The notes: a model not told the origin generated them from the letters alone. Numbered from the stretch's first letter, positions 1 through 7,087 are shown. The stretch: DNA of 10,866 bases from an uncultured Clostridia bacterium (GCA_947307505.1 CAMZJG010000017.1:1-10866); one strand, 5' to 3'. Translations and numbers: made by a program.

Positions 1-422
1 GCCATGGAGAAGGGGCCGGTGCAGTTGGCGAAGACGGGGCGGTCGGTCACCAGGGTCAGGCTCTTGCCCAGGGCCCGGAGGACCTTCCCCGTTCTCCCCG
101 CGCCCAGCTCGGGGATCTCCAGGGCGTCAGCTTCCTCCTGGGTGGAGACGAGCTGCCCGGTGATGGTGGGGATATCGTCGGTATGATAGGTGCACTTGGC
201 GCCGAAGGCTTCCGCTTCCACGGACAGGTCCATATAGGTGGTGGCGAAGGGCATGTTGTACCGGTCCGCGATCAGACGGACCCCCAGGGCCATTTCGCTG
301 GAGGAATTGACCAGCTTGTCCACCGTGATGAACAGCTGCTGCACGGCGGGATAGGACAGAAGCGGCATGGCTTTTTTGTTCTGCGTTGCGATCTGCTCGC
401 GGATCCAGAGGTCCATGTTCAT
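1..422 (-). CDS. Uroporphyrinogen decarboxylase-fold (MtaA/MtbA-type) methyltransferase, partial (N-terminal 140 residues)
   Basis: The gene is cut by the left window edge, so only about 140 of the roughly 340 residues usual for this family are visible. Visible family marks are the stretch YMDLSVEAEAFG (residues 63-74) and the ANCTGPFSM segment (132-140), which corresponds to the GPFT region of URO-D-fold proteins. The MRQAGR-type motif that true HemE carries near its N-terminus is absent (PLLSYPAVQ at 20-28 stands there). A corrinoid- or methanol-type methyltransferase relative, transferring methyl groups from corrinoid proteins to a thiol, is therefore more likely than haem synthesis. The substrate cannot be read from the sequence. 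The start at 422 has AAGGAG nine bases upstream. An in-frame ATG at 431 abuts the GGAG and is less likely. No corrinoid protein partner is visible inside the window. Confidence 0.8.
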   Translation of the reverse strand, partial: MNMDLWIREQIATQNKKAMPLLSYPAVQQLFITVDKLVNSSSEMALGVRLIADRYNMPFATTYMDLSVEAEAFGAKCTYHTDDIPTITGQLVSTQEEADALEIPELGAGRTGKVLRALGKSLTLVTDRPVFANCTGPFSM

Positions 423-466
423 GGTCGTCATCTCCTTATTCAATTCAGATGATACTTCTTGAACAT

Positions 467-494
467 AGTATATCAGAAAGCGGGAGAAATACAA
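467..494 (-). promoter_or_regulatory. Putative sigma-A promoter for the URO-D-like gene
   Basis: On the minus strand, TATACT (467-472) serves as -10 and TTGTAT (489-494) as a moderate -35, separated by 16 bp. The gene start lies about 45 bases downstream. The -10 is good and the -35 matches only partly, so this is a reasonable but not certain promoter. Confidence 0.5.
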
Positions 495-574
495 CGCCGA
501 TTCCCAAAAGAGTCACAAAAGACGCCGACTCTCCGCAGCTTTTCCGCCGCCAGGAGTCAGCAAGCCGGACTGTA

Positions 575-603
575 TTGACAGAGCGCCCGGAGCGGGATAC
601 AAT
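575..603 (+). promoter_or_regulatory. Strong sigma-A promoter of the azlCD-alkD-vanX-like unit
   Basis: TTGACA (575-580) and TACAAT (598-603) are separated by exactly 17 bp, with a single mismatch to the consensus hexamers. Transcription should begin near 610, giving a leader of about 60 bases before azlC. The leader is GC-rich and contains no obvious riboswitch or T-box. The rest of the 423-669 gap holds only the two promoters and nothing else I can recognise. Confidence 0.8.
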
Positions 604-669
604 TCTATCAATTCAGTAGAATGGTGAAGTGCAGTCCCTGCGGCGCCCGGGGGGAGGATACGGAGAAGT

Positions 670-1365
670 TTGAAGCGGAAGACGGTCAGGCAGGCTTTTT
701 TGCGGTCGATCCCCGTAATGGCGGGTTATCTCGTCCTGGGGATCGGCTTCGGCGTGCTGATGCACAATGCAGGGTACGGGCTTCCGTGGTCCCTGGCCAT
801 GAGTCTGCTGATCTATGCCGGATCCATGCAGTATGTGGGCGTGGGACTGCTCTCCGGCGGAGCTGCGGTGATCACCGCGATCCTGACGACCGTGATGGTG
901 AACGCCCGGCATCTGTTTTACAGTATTTCCATGATCCGCCTCTATCGGGATGCCGGCCGGTATAAGCCGTATCTGATCTTTGCCCTGACGGATGAGACCT
1001 ATTCTCTCCTGTGCGGCGGGGAAGCGCCGGATGCGGAGAATGCGGCTCTCTACCGCTTCCTGGTCTCCCTGTTCAACCACAGCTACTGGGTGATCGGCAG
1101 CGTTCTGGGGAGTCTGCTGGGGTCGGTGCTGCCCTTTTCCACAAAGGGGATCGAATTCAGCATGACGGCGTTGTTCCTGGCGTCCTTTGCGGAACAGTGG
1201 GGCAGGAAAGAAAACCGGATCCCCGCTGCTGCGGGGCTGATCGGCACCCTGCTTTCGCTGCTGGTTTTCGGCCCGGAGCGGTTCCTGATCCCGGCCATGC
1301 TGCTGATCACCCTGGTGCTGACCCTGCTGCGGGGCAGTCTGGGGGGTAAGGGGGTGGAATCATGA
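670..1365 (+). CDS. azlC: AzlC family branched-chain amino acid exporter, large subunit
   Basis: AzlC and AzlD form a membrane exporter. Characterised members expel branched-chain amino acids or toxic analogues such as azaleucine. The protein has 231 residues, usual for the family, and is strongly hydrophobic with several membrane segments. It carries the family marks IPVMAGYLVLGIGFGV (14-29), YAGSMQY (49-55), MVNARHLFY (76-84) and LTDET (106-110). The start is a TTG at 670 with GGAG four bases upstream and a longer GGGGGGAGGA further up. The next in-frame ATG (718) would cut into the first conserved segment, so the TTG start is preferred. The stop overlaps the azlD start (ATGA), which indicates translational coupling. 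The substrate is inferred from the family only. Confidence 0.92.
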   Translation: MKRKTVRQAFLRSIPVMAGYLVLGIGFGVLMHNAGYGLPWSLAMSLLIYAGSMQYVGVGLLSGGAAVITAILTTVMVNARHLFYSISMIRLYRDAGRYKPYLIFALTDETYSLLCGGEAPDAENAALYRFLVSLFNHSYWVIGSVLGSLLGSVLPFSTKGIEFSMTALFLASFAEQWGRKENRIPAAAGLIGTLLSLLVFGPERFLIPAMLLITLVLTLLRGSLGGKGVES

Positions 1366-1685
1366 ATGGCTCAGGTCATTCCGCGATCCTGGTGGCCGTC
1401 ATGTCCGCCGGCACGATCCTGCTCCGCTTTCTGCCCTTTCTCCTGTTCCGGAAGCGGGTGCCCCCATACGTCAGCTATCTGGGAAAGGTCCTGCCTCCCG
1501 CCATCATCGGAATGCTGGTGATCTACTGTCTGCGCAGTACGCCGATCCTTTCCGTCCCATTTGGGATCCCGGAGCTCATCGGGGTGCTGACAGTTCTGGG
1601 GCTGCAGGTATGGAAGCATCATTCGCTTCTGAGCATCCTGGCCGGGACTGGGATCTACATGCTGCTGGTGCAGGCGGTATTCTGA
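1362..1685 (+). CDS. azlD: AzlD family branched-chain amino acid exporter, small subunit
   Basis: This small membrane protein of 107 residues partners AzlC. It shows the usual pattern of about three to four hydrophobic segments, RFLPFLLF (22-29), YLGKVLPPAIIGMLVIY (39-55), and the C-terminal WKHHSLLSILAGTGIYML (84-101), all typical of AzlD. Its ATG overlaps the azlC stop by four bases, so the two subunits are probably made in equal amounts. No separate ribosome binding site is needed or clear. Length and composition are normal. Confidence 0.92.
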   Translation: MNGSGHSAILVAVMSAGTILLRFLPFLLFRKRVPPYVSYLGKVLPPAIIGMLVIYCLRSTPILSVPFGIPELIGVLTVLGLQVWKHHSLLSILAGTGIYMLLVQAVF

Positions 1686-1730
1686 GGCGAATACGGATCG
1701 AACCATCGTGCAGAAAGCGAGCCGGGAGAT

Positions 1731-2420
1731 ATGGAAACGATGATCAAAATGATCCGGGAAGAACTGTTCAGGCTGCGGGACGGGAAATACCGGGATTTTC
1801 AAAGCAGACTCATCCCCACAGCGGCGCCGGAGACAATCATCGGGGTTCGGACGCCGGAGCTGCGGCGGTTCGCCAAAGAACTGATGAAGCGGGGGAACAT
1901 TTCCCCGTTCCTGGAGGCGCTGCCCCACCGGTATTTCGATGAGAATCAGCTCCACGCGTTTCTCCTGTCGGAGCTGAAGGATTACGGGAGGTGCCTGGAG
2001 GAAGTATGCCGTTTTCTACCCTATATCGACAACTGGGCCACCTGCGACCAGCTCTCCCCGAAGGTCTTCGCCCGGCACCGGGGTGAGCTCATCGAAGAGA
2101 TCCGGAAGTGGATCCGGTCCGGGCAGACCTATACGGTCCGCTTTGGGATCGGTATGCTGATGCAGCATTTCCTGGATGACGGCTTCGACCCGGTTTACCC
2201 GGAGATGACGGCGTCGATCCGGTCGGATGAATATTATGTAAACATGATGATCGCCTGGTATTTTGCCACGGCTCTGGCGAAGCAGTATGAAGCTGTGCTC
2301 CCCTTTCTGGAGGAAAAGCGGCTGGCTCCCTGGACCCACAACAAAGCGATACAAAAGGCGCTGGAGAGTTACCGGATCAAGCCGGAGCAGAAGGCGTATC
2401 TCAGGAGTCTCAAATGCTGA
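1731..2420 (+). CDS. alkD: AlkD-type DNA alkylation repair protein (HEAT-like repeats)
   Basis: The family is the COG4912 AlkD type, helical HEAT-like repeat proteins that wrap DNA and in active members excise alkylated purines without base flipping. The 229-residue protein has the expected length and all-helical character. Residues matching those shown to matter in Bacillus cereus AlkD are present: W102 and D106 in DNWATCDQLS (spacing identical to W109/D113), R137 in YTVRFGI, and W176 in MMIAWYF. The catalytic carboxylate and the aromatic DNA contacts therefore look intact, although some relatives (AlkD2) lack glycosylase activity. GGGAG precedes the ATG by a few bases. The gene follows azlD after 45 bases and overlaps the next gene by 7, so it is probably co-transcribed, though a function shared with the exporter is not evident. 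Confidence 0.9.
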   Translation: METMIKMIREELFRLRDGKYRDFQSRLIPTAAPETIIGVRTPELRRFAKELMKRGNISPFLEALPHRYFDENQLHAFLLSELKDYGRCLEEVCRFLPYIDNWATCDQLSPKVFARHRGELIEEIRKWIRSGQTYTVRFGIGMLMQHFLDDGFDPVYPEMTASIRSDEYYVNMMIAWYFATALAKQYEAVLPFLEEKRLAPWTHNKAIQKALESYRIKPEQKAYLRSLKC

Positions 2421-3352
2421 AGAGGTACGAATATGACGCGGTCCTGCGGGAAGAGGATGACGGCGGGGCCTATGTGGGGTTCCCCTGGGATCTCCGGCAG
2501 GAATTCGACAGAGGCCGGATGAAGGTCCATGCCCGCTTCGACGGAATCCCCTATGATGGCAGTATCGTCAACATGGGGGTAAAGAACCCGGACGGATCGG
2601 TCTGCTGGATCATCGGCGTCCGGAAGGCGATCCGAAACGCACTGAACAAAAAGAACGGCGATACGATCCATGTGGAAATCGAGGCCGGAGAGGGGACGGG
2701 AAGCGAAGGGATCCGGCTTTCAGCGGATCCTTCAGGTTTTGTTCTCCTGAGTCAGGCCGTTCCAGAGGCGATCCAGGAGATCCGGTACTATTCCGAGCAT
2801 AACTTCGTGGGGGAGCGGATCGACGGCTATAAGGAGCCCGAGGCGCTGTTGACCCGGGAGGCTGCCGCTGCCCTGAAGGCGGCCTGCGGCGATGCGCTTG
2901 CCCGGGGATACCGGCTGAAGATCTACGACGCCTACCGGCCGCAGCGGGCCGTGACCCATTTTCTGAACTGGGCGAGGAATCTTTCGGATACCCGGATGAA
3001 AGCGGTTTTCTACCCGGAGCTGGAGAAGGAGGAGCTTTTCTCCCGGGGATATATCGCGGAACACTCCGGCCACAGCCGGGGCAGTGCCGTGGATCTGACC
3101 CTCGTGGATCTGCGCACCGGGCGGGATGTGGACATGGGCGGGCCTTTCGACTATTTCGGGTCTCTCAGCCGCCCGGATTATCCGGGCATCCTGCCGGAAC
3201 AGCGGGCAAACCGCATGCTTCTGCGGGAAATCATGCTGGCCCACGGCTTCCTGCCGCTGGCGGAGGAATGGTGGCATTTCACCCTGAAAAACGAACCCTG
3301 CCCCGATACCTATTTTACCTTCCCGGTGAGAAAACTATTTTCGGCAGATTGA
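2414..3352 (+). CDS. DUF1905 domain fused to VanX-type D-Ala-D-Ala dipeptidase (peptidase M15D)
   Basis: This is a 312-residue two-domain protein. Residues 1-95 match DUF1905, a small beta-rich domain of unknown role, with the typical IGVRKAIRNAL...GDTIHVEIE segment (67-90). Residues about 108-312 form a full-length VanX-type zinc D,D-dipeptidase. The SGHSRGSAVD motif carries zinc ligands H220 and D227, EEWWH carries catalytic E285 and ligand H288, and YRPQRA supplies R175, equivalent to the transition-state arginine of VanX. All key residues are intact. VanX enzymes hydrolyse D-alanyl-D-alanine, either in vancomycin resistance or in dipeptide use and wall turnover. No vanH, vanA or vanRS gene is near, so resistance is not implied. 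No signal peptide is seen, so the protein should be cytoplasmic. The ATG overlaps the alkD stop by 7 bases. Residues 95-107 form a short linker. Confidence 0.87.
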   Translation: MLKRYEYDAVLREEDDGGAYVGFPWDLRQEFDRGRMKVHARFDGIPYDGSIVNMGVKNPDGSVCWIIGVRKAIRNALNKKNGDTIHVEIEAGEGTGSEGIRLSADPSGFVLLSQAVPEAIQEIRYYSEHNFVGERIDGYKEPEALLTREAAAALKAACGDALARGYRLKIYDAYRPQRAVTHFLNWARNLSDTRMKAVFYPELEKEELFSRGYIAEHSGHSRGSAVDLTLVDLRTGRDVDMGGPFDYFGSLSRPDYPGILPEQRANRMLLREIMLAHGFLPLAEEWWHFTLKNEPCPDTYFTFPVRKLFSAD

Positions 3353-3376
3353 CCGTAAGACGGTCAATCTGCCGAA
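3340..3376. terminator. Perfect 17-bp inverted repeat between convergent genes, possible two-way terminator
   Basis: TTCGGCAGATTGACCGT (3340-3356) and its exact complement (3360-3376) enclose a 3-base loop, AAG. The TGA stop of the dipeptidase gene (3350-3352) sits inside the left arm. The facing isomerase gene ends at 3394, so the hairpin is placed to end transcripts from both sides. Neither side has a clean run of U: the plus transcript continues GGTTATT and the minus transcript AATAGTTTT. Termination is therefore likely but not certain. Confidence 0.65.
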
Positions 3377-3393
3377 GGTTATTCCGCCGTATT

Positions 3394-4074
3394 TCAGCGG
3401 GGGTATTCCGTGCAGAGCAGGCGGTATGGGGCTTCGTCTTCCTCGATGGCGGGAAAGCGGCCTACCGGCGGCTCGAAGCGGTTATCCGTCCGGTCATCGT
3501 TCACCTGGCTGACTTCCCCCAACAGGACGTTTCCGGAGCCGGGCAGCACGGAGAAATCATGGTAGAGCCGGGGATAGATATGGATGCTTTCCCCGGGTTT
3601 CAGCGCTATCTGTGTCCCCGCGGGCACGGGATACCGCCGCCCGTCGGAGATGATCGTTACTGGGGAGACCCGGTCGATCCCCTCGTCCGGAAGGGAAAGC
3701 CAGACCCGGATCAAAACCGTGCCTCCGCCCCGGTTGATGATATCCTCGCTTTTCTTCCAGTGGAAGTGGTTGGGCGCGTATTGTCCCTCCCGCAGGTAGA
3801 GGAGCTTTTCCGCGTAGACCTGGGGGTATTTTTCCGGCATGTCCCGACTGCCGTTTCGCAGGGTGATGAGGGAAAAACCGAAGCGGCTGAAGTCCCCCTG
3901 GCCATAGTCGGTGATATCCCAGCCAAGGCCGCAGTCCCTTACCTCGTCGTATTCCGGCCCAAGGCTCCGCCAGGCTTCCGGCGTGAAGGAGCAGAAGGGC
4001 GGCAAGGGATACTGCAGCTTTTGGCAGAAATCCTCCATTTCCCGAAGGGCGGCGTTGATCTCACTTCGTTTCAT
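3394..4074 (-). CDS. D-lyxose ketol-isomerase (D-lyxose/D-mannose isomerase family)
   Basis: The enzyme family interconverts D-lyxose with D-xylulose and D-mannose with D-fructose, using a divalent metal in a cupin barrel. At 226 residues it has the usual length. The signature NHFHWKKSEDIINRGGG (102-118) supplies metal ligands H103, H105 and E110. H172 in LYHDFS gives the fourth ligand, matching the site known in the Escherichia coli O157 enzyme. The ATG at 4074 has AAAGGAGG seven bases upstream and overlaps the stop of the preceding hydrolase gene (ATGA). A longer reading frame reaches 4110 but would lie inside the upstream gene. No signal peptide is visible, so it acts in the cytoplasm. Its pairing with a beta-mannosidase-like hydrolase suggests mannose as the working substrate. 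That part is inference. Confidence 0.9.
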   Translation of the reverse strand: MKRSEINAALREMEDFCQKLQYPLPPFCSFTPEAWRSLGPEYDEVRDCGLGWDITDYGQGDFSRFGFSLITLRNGSRDMPEKYPQVYAEKLLYLREGQYAPNHFHWKKSEDIINRGGGTVLIRVWLSLPDEGIDRVSPVTIISDGRRYPVPAGTQIALKPGESIHIYPRLYHDFSVLPGSGNVLLGEVSQVNDDRTDNRFEPPVGRFPAIEEDEAPYRLLCTEYPR

Positions 4075-6860
4075 AGAACGGCCTCCTTTACATTGAATCC
4101 CTTCAGCCAAAGGGCGGCTTTATCCGCCCGGCAGTCCAGCCGCACGCGGCGCTTCTCCCCGGGCAGCAGAGTGAGAAAATTATCCTCGGAGAATACGGGC
4201 AGGATGGTCTTTCCCGTGTCCGGGTCCTTCAGGCGCAGTTCTGTCATGAGGGCGGGGGCCGTTCCGGGATTCTCGATCTCCGCCAGGAAGCCTGTTCCCG
4301 TTTGTTCCAGGCGGCCTGCCAGGCACACCGTCGGCAGGGAGAGCAGGTCTCGGTAATCCGTATGCGCCCAGCCGTTGAGCCAGTAGTGGTTGACTACCGG
4401 AGCCTCACCATCCTCCAGTACGGTCAGCCGCAGAAGCTGGACTTCGTTCATCCAGCGGGGAGCCTCCATCACATACTCGGCGTAATCCGGAGGGGTCTTC
4501 CGCGTCAGTGCCTCCCGCCGCAGCAGATTCCCCCGAAGGTCGTAAAGCTCCATGGTGAGGACCAGGGTCCGCGCCGTTCCGGTAGCGTTGATCAGGGCAA
4601 TCTCCTCCCGCAGCACGTCGTAGACGGCATTCACACTGCGGCAGCCGTCCCTGCAGCCCTGGAAGCCGCCGTTTATGTCATAGCGGCTGTCATAGGTCTG
4701 CCAAACGGTGCTGGGCCAGGCAGGGTTGGACATCCACATGAGCAGGCCCTGGCTGCGGCCGGCGAATACCGCTTCAAACATGGCCTTGTGATTGGAATAG
4801 CAGAGAAGCTGACTCAGACGGGTGAATTCCTCCAGACTATGGTAGTCCCCGTAGCTCTCCCGCAGCTGCCGTTCGAATTCGTCTGAGCGCATGGCTCCGC
4901 CCCGGCAGAAATCATGGAGCGCCCATACCTCGTCGATCGGCCAGCAGTGATCCGGACCCAGCATAGCCTCCATGCTCTCCAAAGAGGGAATGTTTATCAT
5001 CCCCCGTTCGGAATGGAGAGTATGGTAGGTATGCCCGAAATAATACTCCGGTCCGGCGCTGTGATAGGGACCGAAGCCGCTGACGAGGCCCAGAGCGGAA
5101 TGGGGGAGATATGGGCGGGAACCGTCCCATTTTGCACAGAGGGCACGAAGCCCGCTGTCCAGCGATTCAGGAGCAAAGCCTTCGTTTCGGGCGCAGTACA
5201 GGGCGGCGGAGGGGTGACGCCGCACCCGCCGCAGCTTGTCTTCGGCATTGCGAAGGAACATGGACTCATCCGCAGGGTCCGGACCGTCCACCGGATTCGC
5301 CAGCCAAAAATCATCCCAGATCAGAATGCCGTGGCGGTCGCAGGCGTCGTAGAATTCCTCCCGTCCCACCATACCGACCCAGTTGCGGATCATGGTGAAG
5401 TTCAGTTCCCGATGAAAGCGGACCCGGATCTCATAGTCTTCGGGGTTACAGCGCAGCAGAGCGTCGTCCATGCCCCAGTTACCGCCCCGGCAGACGATGC
5501 GCACGCCATTGACGCAGAGTTTCATGGGCCAATCCTCGGTCCACCGAAGCTCCCGGACGCCGAAGGGGAAACTCTGCTCATCGCTCTCCGCATCGTTGGC
5601 GAAGGCGGTGAGCCGACAGGTATAGAGGAATGCCTCTCCGTAGGTGTTGGGCCACCAGAGCCGGGGTTCCTCCAGGGTGAGAACGGCCGCCGTCTCCCGA
5701 CTCTCCCCTGGGAGCAGGGCAACGGTCTCGCTTTCAAAGGGAATGTCTCCCGGCTGGATGCGCCCGGCAAAGCGAGCTTCTGCCGGAGAGTCTCCTGTGT
5801 TGTTCAGAATCGCTGCCACGGTGAGCTCCGCCCGGCCGTTCCGGATAACCGTCTTTACCCAGGGATCTTCCGCCAGCAGGCGTCCCTTTGTTTGCCTCAG
5901 TTCCACCGGTCCGATGAGACCTGTGTTCCGGCCTCGTACGGTAGGCATCCAGTCCCAGCCGGCGGCAGCGTGGATAGTGGGGTTATCCGCTCCCAGCGGG
6001 CCGCCGTTCGGTCCGGCTGCCTCCCTGGTGTGGATCTTCACGGGTCCGGGGGTGGCGTTGGTGAAAATGCGGATGGCAAGGTGATTGCCTTTAGGCCGCA
6101 GCTCATCCGTGATATCCCATTTTCCCCGCAGAAAAGCGCCTTCGATGCCGCCCAGAAGCTTTCCGTTGAGCCATACCGCCGCCTTCCAGTTCACCTGCCG
6201 GAGTATGAGCCATAACCGGCCGCCGCCCGCAGGCGCGTCGAAGCTGCGGCGGTACCAGTAGTCCGTCAGGAAAAAGGCGTCGGAGATCTGCAGCTGACCA
6301 TCCGCGGCATCCATCTCAGGCACGGCTGCAGCCTGCTGCCAACTGACCAGCGCCGTACCCGGGACCCGGGCAGGCAGCCAGCCGGAATCGTCCCAGTCGC
6401 CGGAAAGCGTTTCCCCATCGGCTTCCACATCGACGGCCCGGGCGATGCGCCAGGGAGAAGAAGGAAGCGGCGGCTGAAGCCCTTCTCCCGGAACTTCTAC
6501 CGAACTGATCCGGCAGCGGCAGCCGGGATCCAGCAAGAAACGGAGCTTGAGAAAACGGCCTTCCGCATTGCCCAGAGGAATATCCTGCGTTCCGGCCCGG
6601 CCCGCAAAGGCTGCCGCTGTTTCCCATCGTTCTCCGTCAGGCGAGACAAGAGCTTCCCCGCGCTTCGCCGGCTCCGTCCACCGGATGCGCAGACTGTACA
6701 GGGTGCAATGCGACCCCAGGTCGAAGCGCAGCCATTCCTCCCCGGAGTCGCCGCTGAGCCAATAGGAGTTTGCTTCTTTCCAGGTGACCAGATGGCCGCA
6801 ATGGTCATAATCCGCCGCAGCGGAGTGGATCGCCGCCCGGCGATAGACGAGATCATGCAT
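4071..6860 (-). CDS. Glycoside hydrolase family 2, beta-mannosidase/endo-beta-mannosidase-like, with N-terminal discoidin-like domain
   Basis: The protein has 929 residues. Residues about 10-125 resemble an F5/8 type C (CBM32-like) sugar-binding domain (EEWLRFDLGS at 41-50, SPDGERWE at 73-80). The GH2 jelly-roll domain follows (about 135-325), then Ig-like and TIM-barrel domains, then further beta domains. In the barrel, ARNEGF gives acid/base E560 and HSERG gives probable nucleophile E618. NGVRIVCRGGNWG (451-463) and FWLANPVDGPD (518-528) resemble plant mannosylglycoprotein endo-beta-mannosidase and CsxA glucosaminidase relatives, so linkage specificity is uncertain. There is no signal peptide, which implies an intracellular enzyme acting on imported oligosaccharides. 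The chosen ATG at 6860 has GGGAGGAG just upstream. A TTG at 6884 would add eight residues that overlap this site. The stop overlaps the isomerase start, indicating translational coupling. Confidence 0.88.
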   Translation of the reverse strand: MHDLVYRRAAIHSAAADYDHCGHLVTWKEANSYWLSGDSGEEWLRFDLGSHCTLYSLRIRWTEPAKRGEALVSPDGERWETAAAFAGRAGTQDIPLGNAEGRFLKLRFLLDPGCRCRISSVEVPGEGLQPPLPSSPWRIARAVDVEADGETLSGDWDDSGWLPARVPGTALVSWQQAAAVPEMDAADGQLQISDAFFLTDYWYRRSFDAPAGGGRLWLILRQVNWKAAVWLNGKLLGGIEGAFLRGKWDITDELRPKGNHLAIRIFTNATPGPVKIHTREAAGPNGGPLGADNPTIHAAAGWDWMPTVRGRNTGLIGPVELRQTKGRLLAEDPWVKTVIRNGRAELTVAAILNNTGDSPAEARFAGRIQPGDIPFESETVALLPGESRETAAVLTLEEPRLWWPNTYGEAFLYTCRLTAFANDAESDEQSFPFGVRELRWTEDWPMKLCVNGVRIVCRGGNWGMDDALLRCNPEDYEIRVRFHRELNFTMIRNWVGMVGREEFYDACDRHGILIWDDFWLANPVDGPDPADESMFLRNAEDKLRRVRRHPSAALYCARNEGFAPESLDSGLRALCAKWDGSRPYLPHSALGLVSGFGPYHSAGPEYYFGHTYHTLHSERGMINIPSLESMEAMLGPDHCWPIDEVWALHDFCRGGAMRSDEFERQLRESYGDYHSLEEFTRLSQLLCYSNHKAMFEAVFAGRSQGLLMWMSNPAWPSTVWQTYDSRYDINGGFQGCRDGCRSVNAVYDVLREEIALINATGTARTLVLTMELYDLRGNLLRREALTRKTPPDYAEYVMEAPRWMNEVQLLRLTVLEDGEAPVVNHYWLNGWAHTDYRDLLSLPTVCLAGRLEQTGTGFLAEIENPGTAPALMTELRLKDPDTGKTILPVFSEDNFLTLLPGEKRRVRLDCRADKAALWLKGFNVKEAVL

Positions 6861-7007
6861 ATGCTCCTCCCAGTATTCTCTCAAGCCGCAGATGTTCTTT
6901 GCCGATCCGAAGAAAGATCTTACAGGCAGTGCAGGGTCCGCTGCAGGCGGGACCGTTTGTCCAAGGGGCTGATATCAGATCGGGCGCCTGCCCATGCAAG
7001 CGCCCGA
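6861..7007. other. Leader between tRNA-Pro and the hydrolase gene, no clear promoter
   Basis: This stretch lies between the tRNA and the GH2 gene, both on the minus strand. I see no minus-strand pair of hexamers close to sigma-A consensus. It holds a palindrome CTGATATCAG (6969-6978) and a small bulged hairpin (6935-6941 pairing with 6947-6954, loop TGCAG). The hydrolase and isomerase may be read from a weak promoter here or by read-through from the tRNA promoter. Confidence 0.4.
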
Positions 7008-7008
7008 T
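6979..7008 (-). terminator. Hairpin directly after the tRNA 3' end, possible terminator or processing structure
   Basis: ATCGGGCGC (6979-6987) pairs exactly with 7000-7008 across a 12-base loop. The outer arm includes the last A of the tRNA CCA end. A stable 9-bp stem at this place could end the tRNA transcript or guide 3' processing. It is not followed by a U run on either strand, so true intrinsic termination is doubtful. Confidence 0.4.
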
Positions 7009-7083
7009 GGTCCGAGTGACAGGGTTCGAACCTGCGGCCTGATGCTCCCAAAGCACCCGCGCTACCAGCTGCGCCACACCCGG
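7008..7083 (-). tRNA. tRNA-Pro(UGG)
   Basis: The 76-base gene folds as a complete cloverleaf. The acceptor stem CCGGGTG pairs with CACTCGG, with one G-U pair. The anticodon stem GGTGC/GCATC encloses loop TTTGGGA, so the anticodon is TGG, reading proline CCN codons. The T arm contains the usual GGTTCGAACCC. The 3' CCA is encoded in the DNA (7008-7010 on the complementary strand). Confidence 0.95.
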
Positions 7084-7087
7084 ATAG

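Noticed and set aside
1..422. Haem biosynthesis enzyme HemE
   Set aside because: The fold family matches, but the RQAGR-type motif of true uroporphyrinogen decarboxylases is missing from the N-terminal part, so a methyltransferase relative fits better.
621..965. Plus-strand frame of 114 codons starting with an ATG upstream of azlC
   Set aside because: It overlaps azlC in another frame, has no ribosome binding site, and encodes a product without membrane segments or recognisable motif.
2414..3352. Vancomycin resistance operon
   Set aside because: VanX catalytic residues are present, but there is no vanH, ligase or two-component system nearby. A dipeptidase alone does not indicate resistance.
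3268..4356. Long plus-strand open frame of 362 codons
   Set aside because: It lies opposite the isomerase gene, whose metal-site motifs and ribosome binding site are clear. The plus-strand protein has no recognisable domain and overlaps the end of the dipeptidase gene.
4914..6215. Plus-strand open frame of 433 codons
   Set aside because: It is antisense to the GH2 gene, which has full domain support. High GC makes long shadow frames common here.
7008..7083. Attachment site of an integrated element at tRNA-Pro
   Set aside because: No second copy of the tRNA 3' end and no integrase gene were seen in the window. The idea is kept only as a point to check outside it.
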